From Clavulina sp. PMI_390 (lineage: Eukaryota; Basidiomycota; Agaricomycetes; Cantharellales; Hydnaceae), in NCBI GenBank assembly GCA_015039315.1, contig WIDE01000084.1:82938-146937 (forward strand): a stretch of 64,000 nt of DNA, given 5' to 3'. The notes beneath the pieces were generated by a model. It was not told the origin of the DNA, did no database searches, and saw nothing but the letters and a program-made list of their open reading frames with translations. This document shows, in pieces, positions 10,465 to 20,610 of this stretch (positions within the stretch are counted from its first letter, which is position 1; every line of letters begins with the position of its first letter). The position numbers and the translations under genes are program-made.

Positions 10465-13463
10465 ATGGACTTGTCCACAGTCGACTCAGCCATGTCCACT
10501 GGTGCCTCCGCCCCTCCTCCTTCAGGCCTCGCCCGAGCTGGCAACATCGCCCGCAAGGTCTTGTTCATCCCAGATGATCCTATCACTGTCGAGGATCGTC
10601 ATGTGCGTGGTGGGTCTGTCGGAGCCTCGGTCAGTAGTTCTCTCCATTGCTCTCCCACCTCTCGCGCGCGGTCTAACCGTGGATTCCTCGCTGCTAGAAC
10701 AACACGTTGACCTACGTCGAAGAGGACCCGACTGTCTCTGGCTGGATCAAGGACCAAACCCCAACCGGTGGCGACGTCAGAGCCTACCTGTTCGGCCTCT
10801 TTCCCTTCCTCGAGTGGATTGGCCGCTACAACACCATCTGGTTCATCGGTGACTTGGTTGCTGGTATCACTATTGGTGCTGTTGTCGTGCCTCAGGGTAT
10901 GGCTTATGCCCAGCTCGCCACTCTCCCAGTCGAATACGGCCTCTACTCCAGCTTTGTCGGTGTCTTGATCTACTTCTTCTTCGCCACCTCCAAGGAGTGA
11001 GTATTCAGGGCTCTTATCGCTCCCATATTTGAATATTGATCATCCGTGATTTGCCCCCCACTCTCCACCCGCATTATTATCCCTATATGCGCCCCACAGT
11101 ATCACTATCGGCCCTGTTGCTGTCATGTCCCAGCTTACTGCCACAATCATCGCACAAGTCCACAAGGCTCACCCCAAGCTCGCTGCCACCGTTATTGCCC
11201 AAGTTCTTGCCGTCCTTTGCGGTGCCATCGTTTTTGTATTGGGTATCCTTCGACTTGGGTACGTATTTCGCTCGAAGTAGCTTGACAGCTTTTACCGATG
11301 GATGTCGCAATACTGAGTTGTTCCCTTCCTACAATTCATTCGCAGGTTCATTGTTGATTTTATTCCTCTCACTGGTCAGTTAATAGCTCTCTACTTGGCT
11401 CCTTATCATTAGACTCCCTTACTCACTGCTTTAATTATATCCTGTAGCAATTGGCGCTTTCATGACCGGCTCCGCGCTGAACATCGCTGTTGGCCAATTA
11501 CCTGGTCTCATGGGCATTACCGGCTTTTCCACCCGTGACGCCACCTACAAGGTGTTTATTCACTGGCTGCAGCATTTCGGACGCTCCACCCTTGACGCCG
11601 CCATCGGAATTCCCGCGCTTGTTCTCCTTTATGGCATTCGAACCATCTGCAACTGGGCCGCTCGCCGCTACCCCTCGCGCGCTAAAGTGTTCTTCTTCCT
11701 GAACACCCTGCGCACGGCCTTCACGATCATCCTTTTCGTGTTCATTAGCTGGTTGGTCAACCGCCACCATCGTAGCAAGCCCAAATTCAAGATTTTGGGG
11801 ACGGTTCCTCGTGGCTTCAAGCATATGGGTGTGCCTCAGGTGGACCATTCAAGCGTCGTGGCTGTGGCGAAGCAATTGCCTGGAGCCGTGATCGTCTTGC
11901 TCATGTGCGTACTATTCACGTTCTTCCTCCACCTTGCCCCCTATGCTACGTGTCTTATCGCTCTGCGTCTCTCTCATTCCATAGCGAGCACATTGCCATC
12001 TCCAAGTCTTTCGGTCGTGTCAACAACTACACCATCCGACCATCGCAGGAGCTTATCGCTATTGGCGTGACCAATCTGATTGGCCCCTTCTTTGGTGCTT
12101 ACCCCGCAACTGGTTCTTTCTCCCGAACGGCTATCAAGAGCAAGGCTGGAGTAAGGACTCCTTTGGCTGGTGTCATCACCGCGCTCGTCGTTCTTTTGGC
12201 AATCTACGCTCTCCCTCCCCGTAAGTTAACACTTCTGCCTTGGCGAAGAGCCCTCACCTGACAAGATATGCGTTCCACAGTATTCTTCTACATTCCCAAC
12301 GCGGCCTTGTCTGCCGTCATCATTCATGCCGTCGGAGATCTCATCACCCCTCCCTGGACGGTTTGGCACTGGTGGCAAGTGAGCCCTCCCGAGGTGGTGA
12401 TCTACTTCGCGGGTGTTATTGGCACAGTTTTCGGAACCATTGAGATTGGTATCTAGTACGTTATGCCTTTTACTTCTTACAACTCGCTTGAGATGCTGAG
12501 GCGTCTTCTTTTCAGTACTGCTATTGCATCCACTGGTGGTCTCTTGCTCTTCCGCCTCGCCAAGTCGAAGGGTGAATTCCTCGGGAAGGTTGTTGTCTAC
12601 GACAACGACAAGCTGTCGACTTCCACTCGTGAGGTTTACCTCCCCATCAACCACGCCGACGGTTCGAACCCCTCCATCCCTGTTGAGGAGCCTCTTCCCG
12701 GTGTTTTCATCTACCGCCCGAACCAGAGCCCATTGTACCCTAGCGTTGGCTCGTACACCGACCAGTTGGTGTGGTACATCCAACAAAAGACCAAGAGGAC
12801 GAACCCGACCAGCTATCCTCGTTTGGGTGACCGCCCTTGGAATGTACGTGAACTTTACTCCCTATCGTTTGGCTTTAAGCTGACCTTTGATTGCTTCTCT
12901 TCTCCGTCCACTAGCTCCCAGGCCCAAGGCACATCGACCCTGATGCCTTTGCGGCTGATCCTCGCCCCACACTGAAAGCTGTTATTTGGGACTTTACCTC
13001 AGTTGAGCACCTCGACGTCACTGGGGCGCAGATCCTGGAAGACGTTCGCGCTCAGCTCGACCGCCACGCCTCTCCCGATGTTGTCGAATGGCATTTCGCT
13101 GGTCTGCACCGACCATGGGTGAAGCGTTCTCTCGCGAGGTCCGGCTTCGGCCGTATCGAGAGTAGCTCCGAGCAGGTCCACAAGCCCGTCTATGCGATCG
13201 TGGCTCACCAGTCGGACGCTAGCGACCAGCTCGAGAAGGTTGAGGCGACTGCCGAGCCTGACACTGAGCGCCCCTTGCCCAAGCCCGTCCTGTCGCTCGA
13301 CAGGCCTGCATTCCATGTTGACATCCCCGCTGCGGTGGCAAGTGTTTACTCGCGCCACGGATATCTCGGCGTGCAGCATCATCATCAGCCTGGCAAGCGC
13401 GGCGAAGCGGGCCTCCCCAGCCCTGGTTCGTCGGACAAGGCGCGCTCAATTGACGAGCTGTAA
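10465..13463 (+). CDS. SulP-family sulfate permease with C-terminal STAS domain
   Basis: Plasma-membrane sulfate/proton symporter of the SLC26/SulP family (fungal Sul1/CysB type). After a soluble N-terminus the protein shows the SulP signature GDLVAGITIGAVVVPQGMAYAQLA (about 10850-10920), then ITIGPVAVMSQL, IPLTAIGAFMTGSALNI, GAYPATGSFSRTAIKSKAGVRTPLAG and FFYIPNAALSAVIIHAV, all hallmarks of the transport domain. A linker leads to a STAS domain around 12970-13110 (AVIWDFTSVEHLDVTGAQIL), followed by a polar His-rich tail ending ARSIDEL. Around nine introns interrupt the gene. The first ATG is 10465 (MDLSTVDSAM), but the TATA position also permits 10492 (MSTGASAPPP). All signature elements look intact. 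It converges on the DJ-1-like gene, with 341 bp between the stops. Confidence 0.95.
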
Positions 13464-13804
13464 ACCCTACCCCAACGATCGTGCTCGTCTCATCCCTCAT
13501 TCTTCTGCTCCCCCCACCCCCCCTCGTCTTTTGTTTCTTCCCTTCTTTATCTTGATTACTCCTGACGTTACTGTCCATGCCTGTACGCTAGTACGATTGC
13601 ACAAGGGTACTTACTCTGTTGTTGCATCATGTTAACTGCCTCACCCACTCTCCGCTTCAAAAGTCGCTTGTCCCTCCTCTTCTTTTACTATCCAAGTTGT
13701 TGATACCCTTCCTTACTTCTACTGGGATATTGTGTAGTCGAACCCAATGGAATATATTGCATTTCAGTGCACATCTCTCGCTGTGAAACGAATACACGGA
13801 ATAT

Positions 13805-15232
13805 CTAAGAAGCCTTGGCAAACGGATCGTCCGATGAATTAGTTCGGGGCAGGTATTCCATAAAGTCAGTAGCCTTGCGCGTTGCAACCTCCCCATACAT
13901 CTCGACACAAAGAGCGGCTCCCGCATCCAGCGCCGACGCACTGCCAGAGGCGGTCCAGACATTTCCATCTCTCACCCAGCGTCCAGTCTTCCAAGTTATA
14001 GCTCGGTTCTCCTGCCTATATGGAACCGTCGCGCTGTCAAAGAGCGCGTTGCACGTAGTAGCGCTACGACCGTCGAGGATGCCGGCCTCGGCGAGCAGCA
14101 TGCTCCCTGTACCGATGCTCATGATGTGCTTGAGATACGGGAAGGCCGCACGTATGAATGCGACGAGCTCTTGCTGATGAGGGAAGGGGCCTGGTGTGGC
14201 GAGGCCAGGGACGATTAACACATCTAACGACTCCGATTGCGGAGTTGTAGTGAGAAGAGACTGGGTTGGGAGGAGGCGTTGCCCGCCGTTCGATGCACGG
14301 CTGGCCATCTCGATGGGCTCCAGGAGCTGATTTGGAGTAATGAACGACGCAATGCCCAAGAATGGCCCTCCAACAGGCATGTATTCAGGGAACGAGGAGG
14401 TAGCAGCGATGTCCAGCCCAACCACCCCGTCAAAGACGAGGATACCCCAGCGTGTGATGATGGGATTGGGGTTGCTCACTGGGGGAGGAATGAGTTTGGT
14501 GTTGAGCGAGGAGAGGTTTCCTTCCTCGTCTGGATGCACTGCTGCGAATGGATCGAATGAAGGGTCCTTGTTTGGAGAATACTCGAGCATAGTGGTGATT
14601 TCCGAAGCAATTGGTTCCCCAAATACAGAGGCCACGAAAGCGTAGCCCATATCGGTGCCAGCTTCGACGCCTGGAGGAAATGAGTGCGATTAGGGCATGT
14701 GCTTCGATGAAGCACAGGGTAAAGTGAACGTACCGCTGGAGGTCCAAAACTTTCCGTCTACGACCCACCGGGCATCTCTAACCCATTCGACCTTGGAAGA
14801 GTGGCTTTCCACCCAGCTAAAGACCGCTTTATTCGTCGTAGCTCGCTTGCCGTCGAGGACACCTGCCTTGGCAAGGAGGACAGTGCCGTTGCATACCGTA
14901 AGCAAGTACTGCAAGTCAGGAGAGACCTTGGCGATGAAGTCGGTCCACTTGGAGTCGAGATTCATGGTAAACGAGCCGGATCCGCCAGGGATCAACAGGG
15001 CATCCAAGCGTGGGGCAGATTCAAGGGTGCACGATGGAAGAAGAGTGGGACCTGCAAATGGCCCTCCTGGCAATCCTTCAGGCGTACCGCTGAGTATGGG
15101 AGACATGGTGTCATGGATGAGGAGTATTTCGATGCCAGGAACGTTGTTTATGAAGGCAAGAGGGCCCATGAAGTCCAGAGATGAGACATAGTCGTAGAGG
15201 AGAACGCCAAAGACGCATGGAGGGGTGACCAT
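13805..15232 (-). CDS. Two-domain DJ-1/PfpI family protein (isonitrile hydratase-like), second domain lacking the nucleophile
   Basis: Two exons, 15232-14734 and 14670-13805, join cleanly at SSG/GVEAGTDMGY and total 1365 nt (454 aa). The first domain (about residues 1-200) has the entry motif YDYVSSLDFMGPL, IPGG and the nucleophile elbow TVCNGT with Cys114, followed by LLAKAGVLDGKRAT and the SSGVEAGTDMGYAFVASVFG helix. The second domain (about residues 230-440) repeats the fold: ILVFDGVVGLDIA, LIVPG, LLAEAGILDGRSAT and ASGSASALDAGAALCVEMYG, but its elbow reads SIGTGS, with Gly in place of Cys. Family members hydrate isonitriles, act as glyoxalase/chaperone-type enzymes or form AraC-type ligand domains; the substrate here is unknown. 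The two domains are paralogous, so this is an internal duplication. It is transcribed divergently from the adrenodoxin reductase gene. Confidence 0.88.
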
Positions 15233-15274
15233 GCTGCTTAGTTGGAGAGAGGAAAGGCCCTCATCGAGCCGCTC

Positions 15275-15282
15275 TATATATA
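15275..15282 (-). promoter_or_regulatory. TATA box of the DJ-1-like gene
   Basis: TATATATA lies 43 nt upstream of the minus-strand ATG at 15232, at the expected distance for a short 5' leader. Confidence 0.5.
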
Positions 15283-15904
15283 AGGTGATCCCGCTAGGTA
15301 TTTCTTATTTCACGATTGCATAGCTAGGATGTCGAGCAGCCAAAGGGTGTCGGGCCGCCGTTGTGTCAACGTGGATGAGCTAATGAGTCATGTTAGATTA
15401 AACGGTGCACAAATTACTTCGTGTAACCTCTATGTGATGGTAGGAGATTTATTCCTTAAAGTCAATTATTCACGGTTGGTTGAGTTGGCGCACCCAGGTT
15501 ATCATTGGTCCCGAGGTTTTTAGCCCTGGACCCTCATAAAGGCCCTAGCTTGCCAGATGTTCGCGTGGGTCATATTGGAACCGAATAATCAGAGATATTG
15601 AATCGACCTAGCATATCCGCTAGCGAGATATGTCAACGCGATCAGGTCAGACCTTCCAAAATGAAGCGGGCCGCTGTTGACTAAGAAGTGATTTGCCGGC
15701 ATGCTCTTTCTGAGGCTTCGTTGGGAGATCAAATCTTCTGCAGAAGGCATAACGACTAGTAGGGTGCATTTCAGATAGATTCAGTCAAGTGATAGACAAG
15801 GTGGATGCAAGGCTGAGTGGTGACGTTCTGTGATTTGAGTGACGGCCAGTGTGACGTGATTCGCAGTTCCTCACTCCTTGTGGCCGAAACGGTGCCGAAC
15901 CGTT
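15283..15904. other. Divergent promoter region between DJ-1-like and adrenodoxin reductase genes
   Basis: About 620 bp without a supported gene. It must contain the promoter of the plus-strand reductase. I see no clear TATA box near its start and no repeats. Confidence 0.4.
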
Positions 15905-17615
15905 ATGCCTCCTCTATTTCGTCTTGCAGTGGTCGGCGCTGGACCCTCTGCATTCTATACCGCGTCCAGAGTCCTCTCTCGTCTGCCCGAAGCTAGAGTA
16001 GACCTATTCGACCGACTGTGGGCACCCCACGGCTTGGTTCGTTTTGGCGTCGCTCCCGACCACCCTGAAGTCAAGGCTCGTGGGCATTTTGCAAAGACAT
16101 ACAATCAATACTTGGGTCCTCATACTTGCCTCTGTTTTCTTCATGCTTGGAAATGAATAGAACTGTATCCATAAATTCGACGAGACTGCGTCTGACTCGC
16201 GCTTTCGGTTTTTCGGCAACGTGGCCTTCAAAACCCAGAATGGCCCGTCTATGAGCTCTCTGAGACACTCACTAGTCCTTCCATTGTCATCTTTATTCCC
16301 CCATTACACCCATCTGCTTGTTGCTAATGGGGCAAATCTCCCCAATACCATCGCCTCCCTGGAGTCCAGCTTCACCCTCTCCGCACTCTCGCTAGTTCAC
16401 TGGTACACTGGACATCCCATGTCCGCACGTCTGCCCCCTCCTCCCCTATCCACTACCAAGCATATAACGCTAGTAGGACATGGCAACGTCTCCCTAGATG
16501 TCGCCCGCCTCCTGCTCTCTGACCCTACAGAGTTAGCCAAGCTTGACATCCCTCCGCATGTGATTGAGCATCTCAAAACTTCCACAGTGGAGCACATCAA
16601 CATTGTCTCGCGACGTGGGCCCGCTCAAGTGGCATTCACTGCCAAAGAACTTCGGGAAATGATGAACCTGTCTGGAGTAGCCTTCCGCCCCATCCCTGAC
16701 TCGACTCTCGCACCACTAGACAACGCCAATCTAACACGACAACAGTCGAGGCTGCTTCAACTACTCAAGAAAGGCTCGAAAGAATCATATGTTGCCGGTA
16801 GTGGTGCGAAGACTTGGTCTCTCGAGTTCTTCCGTAGTCCGACAAGAGCATTTGTGGATGAAAACGGCCAAAAACAAATCGAATTCGATCTGAACGAATT
16901 AGACGAACAAGGGAGAGCAGTACGAACAGGAAAGAAAGAGATACAAAGAACGGATCTTATTGCAACATCGCTTGGATACCATTCCGACCCATTCCAACAA
17001 TCATCGTCTTCCTCTCCTTCTCATCCTTCATCATCACCATCAGAAATCACTAGCCCAGAAGATGTGGTCCGTGAGGACCCATGGTACGACCCGATATTGA
17101 AGCGCGTACGCACATCCTCGCATGGACGCGTGATGGATGCCGAGGGTCGGCACGTCTCCAATGTCTATGCATCGGGATGGGCAGCAAATGGCGCACGGGG
17201 CGTCATTGCTAGCTCCATGTATGACGCGTACGACGTCGCTGATACGATGGTTGCGGACTATCTTGCCACCTCTGCTGCAGAGGGACAAGCTGCCGGTCAG
17301 GAGCCGGTCAGCCATGGGACAGCGCCATTCGAGAGCGCCGTGTTCCCCATGGCGTCACCAGCCGATGTAATGGCACAAGAGGAAGCAGATCCCATCGGCC
17401 TTTACACGTATCCGGCTTGGCTAGAGAAGGAGATACACGCGCAGGAAATATCGCGCGTGGTCACCTACGACCAGTGGAAACGAGTGGATGCGGAGGAGAT
17501 ACGGAGAGGGAAGGAAGCGGGGAAAGAGAGGGAGAGAATGAGCTGGAAAGAGATCGATTTGTTTCTCGCATCAGAGGGTCAGCCGGCCCACCCCGAATCA
17601 TTAGAGAAAGACTAA
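15905..17615 (+). CDS. ARH1: Mitochondrial NADPH:adrenodoxin/ferredoxin oxidoreductase (Arh1-like)
   Basis: FAD/NADPH enzyme that passes electrons to mitochondrial ferredoxin for Fe-S cluster and heme A synthesis. The N-terminal FAD motif VVGAGPSAFYTA is followed by LFDRLWAPHGLVRFGVAPDHPEVK. The NADP-binding motif is VGHGNVSLDVARLLL (about 16475-16520), then VSRRGPAQVAFTAKELREM. The C-terminal ASGWAANGARGVIASSM closes the FAD site. Exon 1 is 15905-16075 and exon 2 is 16161-17615, together 541 aa. The joined frame gives HPEVK/NCIHKFDETA, the family consensus, but the intron donor is then GC rather than GT (16076-16077), a non-canonical GC-AG intron. A presequence is not obvious in this model, so an upstream start cannot be excluded. 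It converges on the Pro/Ser-rich gene, with 98 bp between the stops. Confidence 0.93.
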
Positions 17616-17713
17616 CTGCGACGAGCCGCGAAACGATTGCGAGCTTGTCTGATACAAGATAAGAATACAAAACACTGAACCCCAATTAATTCGGAAAAAG
17701 CACGATCTTGTTG

Positions 17714-20187
17714 TTACACGCGACCACCACGTTCATTGAGGATGCGATTGCGGATATCGGAGGCCTTGCCGCCAAATGAAGGAGTAACGGGCGACGATGC
17801 CTCGGAAATTGGCATCAAGAATGACCGACCAATATCGTTGAGAGGAACGGAGCTGGACTCTGCCCGAGATGGCGGGGTCAATGGCGTTAGTGGCGTAGTA
17901 GGGACATTGAGGAAGTTTGATGTGGACGCGGGTGTTGAGGGAGGGGGTATTTTGGCGAAGGCAGATGAAGCCGTCGCAGTGCTGGTGAAAGAAGCGGTCG
18001 TAAGGCGCGATGAAACTGGGGCTTGCAGAAGAGATAAATCGGGGGCCTCAGAAGGAGGCGCAGTTTCGACAATCGACGTCGTGATAGAAGGTACGGGAGC
18101 TGCGATGGGCTCTAGCTGCTTCTTCGCACGCGACGAGGGTTTCAACCGTAGTGGTTCTGTCTCCATGATCTTCACCTCGTACAAAGGCGTCTCCCAGTTG
18201 CTACTGGCGGGAGTCTGAGGATAGGCATCGGACTCCGTCGATGAACCAGCAGAGAGTGATGGCTGATGCGTCTGCACCACTGAAGGACGACCATCGGAGG
18301 TTTGTGCTCGTCTCGGCAGAACGATTCGTGCGGGTTTACCGGACCCGAACGAAGGAGCAGATGCATCCTGCGGGCCAGAAACCTGATGCGGAAGTTGCGA
18401 GCGAGAGGCAGCAACGAGTAATTGCGGCTGAGATCGCTCCTGAGGTGCTGTTGATGGGCGGCGAGCAGATCGTGCGGGACGAATTAGATTGACAGCTGCG
18501 TTTGGAGCGACATTAGGAGTCGCGGTCGAGGTCCCGATAGATGTCGAACTTGACGGAGAAGAGGAAGATGTCGAAGAGTTCGCGGTCGACAAAGGGGTAG
18601 AGGAAGGAGACGGTGGATTTGATATTATGGTACTTAACGGCGGTGGCGCAAGGGGCCGTTTCATAGCGGAACGAAGAGGGCGAGAAGGAGTGGGTATTGG
18701 TTGGTTCCCAGAGATAGCTGGGAATGTCACAGGAGCGGGATCGGCTGAGAACCCGCCATCGAAGTTTAAAATAATTAGCATCAATACCGAATCGCGAATC
18801 AGGGACCATCAAAATGACTCGAAATACTCACCAACTGGGTTACCAACATATGAAGCATTCAGGTTGGTGGATGATTTTGTTGGTTGCAGCCGCGGTCGCA
18901 AATTGGTTTCTGTGAGCTCACGACCACTATTATTAGTGACGGCATCAGGCCGACTCCCAACGGTGGCGGAACGACCCCGAGTGGCTGGGGGAGCAGTTGG
19001 GGGCGAAGCTGCCCTTGAAGTGGAGCTGTCCAGAGGCTTCATCACCACTAGCTGTCCTGCAGGCGGCTGCACCGGCCTCTGCCCGAGACTGGGTTGGGAG
19101 AAGGGCGGAGTACTTCGGCCTTGTGCAGAGGGAACGATGGCTATACTGTTTGACCTGCGTCGCGTTGCTCGAACCGCAGGAGTAGGGGAGGACGAAGACG
19201 ATGGATTGGGGGGTTTGGCCGCGGCGGGCGGGGGCCGATATAGAGCAATAATCGTATCATCTTTTTCCTCCAGAGCCCGCAGACGCTCAGCTTCAGTGGT
19301 CCCAGGAGGTGGCCGATACAAAGCAATAATTGTGTCTCGATAATCCTTTGTGGTCCACTGCTTCATGGGAGGATTGTTACCTCCGGAAGTGGTGCTTGGT
19401 ACAACCTTGGGCTGAACTGCCGCAGAGGGAGGGGGAGGGCCAGGGATAGGGCGAGGAATGACTGCCGGAGGAGGTCGGGGAATAGATGCAAGGGCGGGAC
19501 GAGGAACGGAGGCAGGGGCAGGGGCAGGCCGAGGAAGGGACGAGGGGGCGTTGCGGCCGAAGGGATCGTTTTGCGAAGCAGAAGAGCCAGAGCGTTCAGC
19601 TAATCCAAGCTCAATGGAACTAGTGGAACGTCGAAGGGGAGGAGGAGTACTTCGAGCGGATGAACCAATATCTTTTGGCTGACTACGGGTTGGCGCATTT
19701 GTATCCCATGAATCTCTTGCGTCTGGAGCGATAAAAGACCGTTCAGCTTCGTCACTGGGCCGACGAGCGAGGTTCTTAGGGGCAGTGCGAGGTTTCGGTA
19801 CAAGACTTTCAACGTTCGAGATCACTGCATCGATGAATGCGTCGTCGTTTGGGACTGGGGTGCCTCTAAAGGCACTTGGCGGAGTGGATCCATTCTTCGT
19901 GCTTGGGCGGCGCTTTGTGAGTTTGGAGAGCTTGCGAGGGCGACTAGAAAAATCCGGAATAAAGCTGGTTCCAGCCTGTGACGAGGAAGGCATGCCTTGG
20001 AGTTGGCCCGAGGATGGAAGAAAAGCCCTCGACGAGTCAGCAGCGCGCATGAGCTGATTGTGTAGCCTCTTGCCATCCTTCTCGGGCATTGGCATGAATG
20101 CAGCCTTAGGGTAAAATAGAGCGGGGGATAGTCCTATGAGTCGTATCGAAGGACTATTTCGCCTAATAGAGCCAAGCCACTCACCAT
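17714..20187 (-). CDS. Pro/Ser-rich low-complexity protein of unknown function
   Basis: I do not recognise a named family. The model is ATG alone as exon 1 (20187-20185), intron 20184-20105, exon 2 (20104-18832), intron 18831-18745 and exon 3 (18744-17714), summing to 2307 nt (768 aa) in one frame. The sequence is dominated by Pro, Ser, Thr and Ala and is predicted to be disordered. Islands of order include DAFIDAVISNVESLVP, NWETPLYEVKIMET near 18150-18200, and a C-terminal ASDIRNRILNERGGRV. The decapeptide-like block DTIIALYRPPP occurs twice, separated by GTTEAERLRALEEKD, around 19215-19345. Such organisation suggests a scaffold or regulatory protein with short linear motifs; that is inference. 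It is divergent from SOF1 across 423 bp. Confidence 0.8.
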
Positions 20188-20610
20188 TTTGGCGTTCGAC
20201 GACGACGGCAACTCTCCACTCAAGGGTGAATGCAACAGATGAGGGGCAAAGAACGAAGAGTAAAGTAGGAGACTCTGTCCAGCAGTAAGAGGGAGGGAAC
20301 AAAGGGTTGGGCGTCTTGTGTGTGCTGGTATATACACACGTATATTCTCCGTAGAAACGGGAGACGATCATATGTATTGACAGAAGAAGCCTTCCCAGTA
20401 GGGAATCTCGAATTAGACTTAGGGGAATAATATCAAATCTATCAGCTCCAAGGCCTCTATAACAACAGACAAGGCTTCCCCTAATCGCCCGCACCGTCGA
20501 GTAGCCCGAAAGGGCCGTTCAAAGGCAGATTCCGGAATCTCCGACGTTGATATTAGGAGAAGGCAACGGTCACGGTCACACAAATTGGCTGTCCAAGCAA
20601 GTGTCAACAA
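20188..20610. promoter_or_regulatory. Bidirectional promoter region between the Pro/Ser-rich gene and SOF1
   Basis: The 423 bp between two divergent start codons carry no supported coding sequence. A TATATACACACGTATATT stretch near 20327-20345 is a possible core element for the minus-strand gene. No palindromic operator or repeat stands out. Confidence 0.4.

Noticed and set aside
12655..12680. GGTTCGAACCC resembling a tRNA B box
   Set aside because: It is inside the open frame of the sulfate permease and no A box or cloverleaf stems flank it.
14671..14733. Two separate DJ-1 genes instead of one
   Set aside because: The intron has good sites, the junction restores the SSG/GVEAGTDMGY motif and the total length is divisible by three, so one fused protein is better supported.
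18489..19343. 284-aa plus-strand open frame
   Set aside because: Antisense to the Pro/Ser-rich gene, whose splice model closes exactly in frame.
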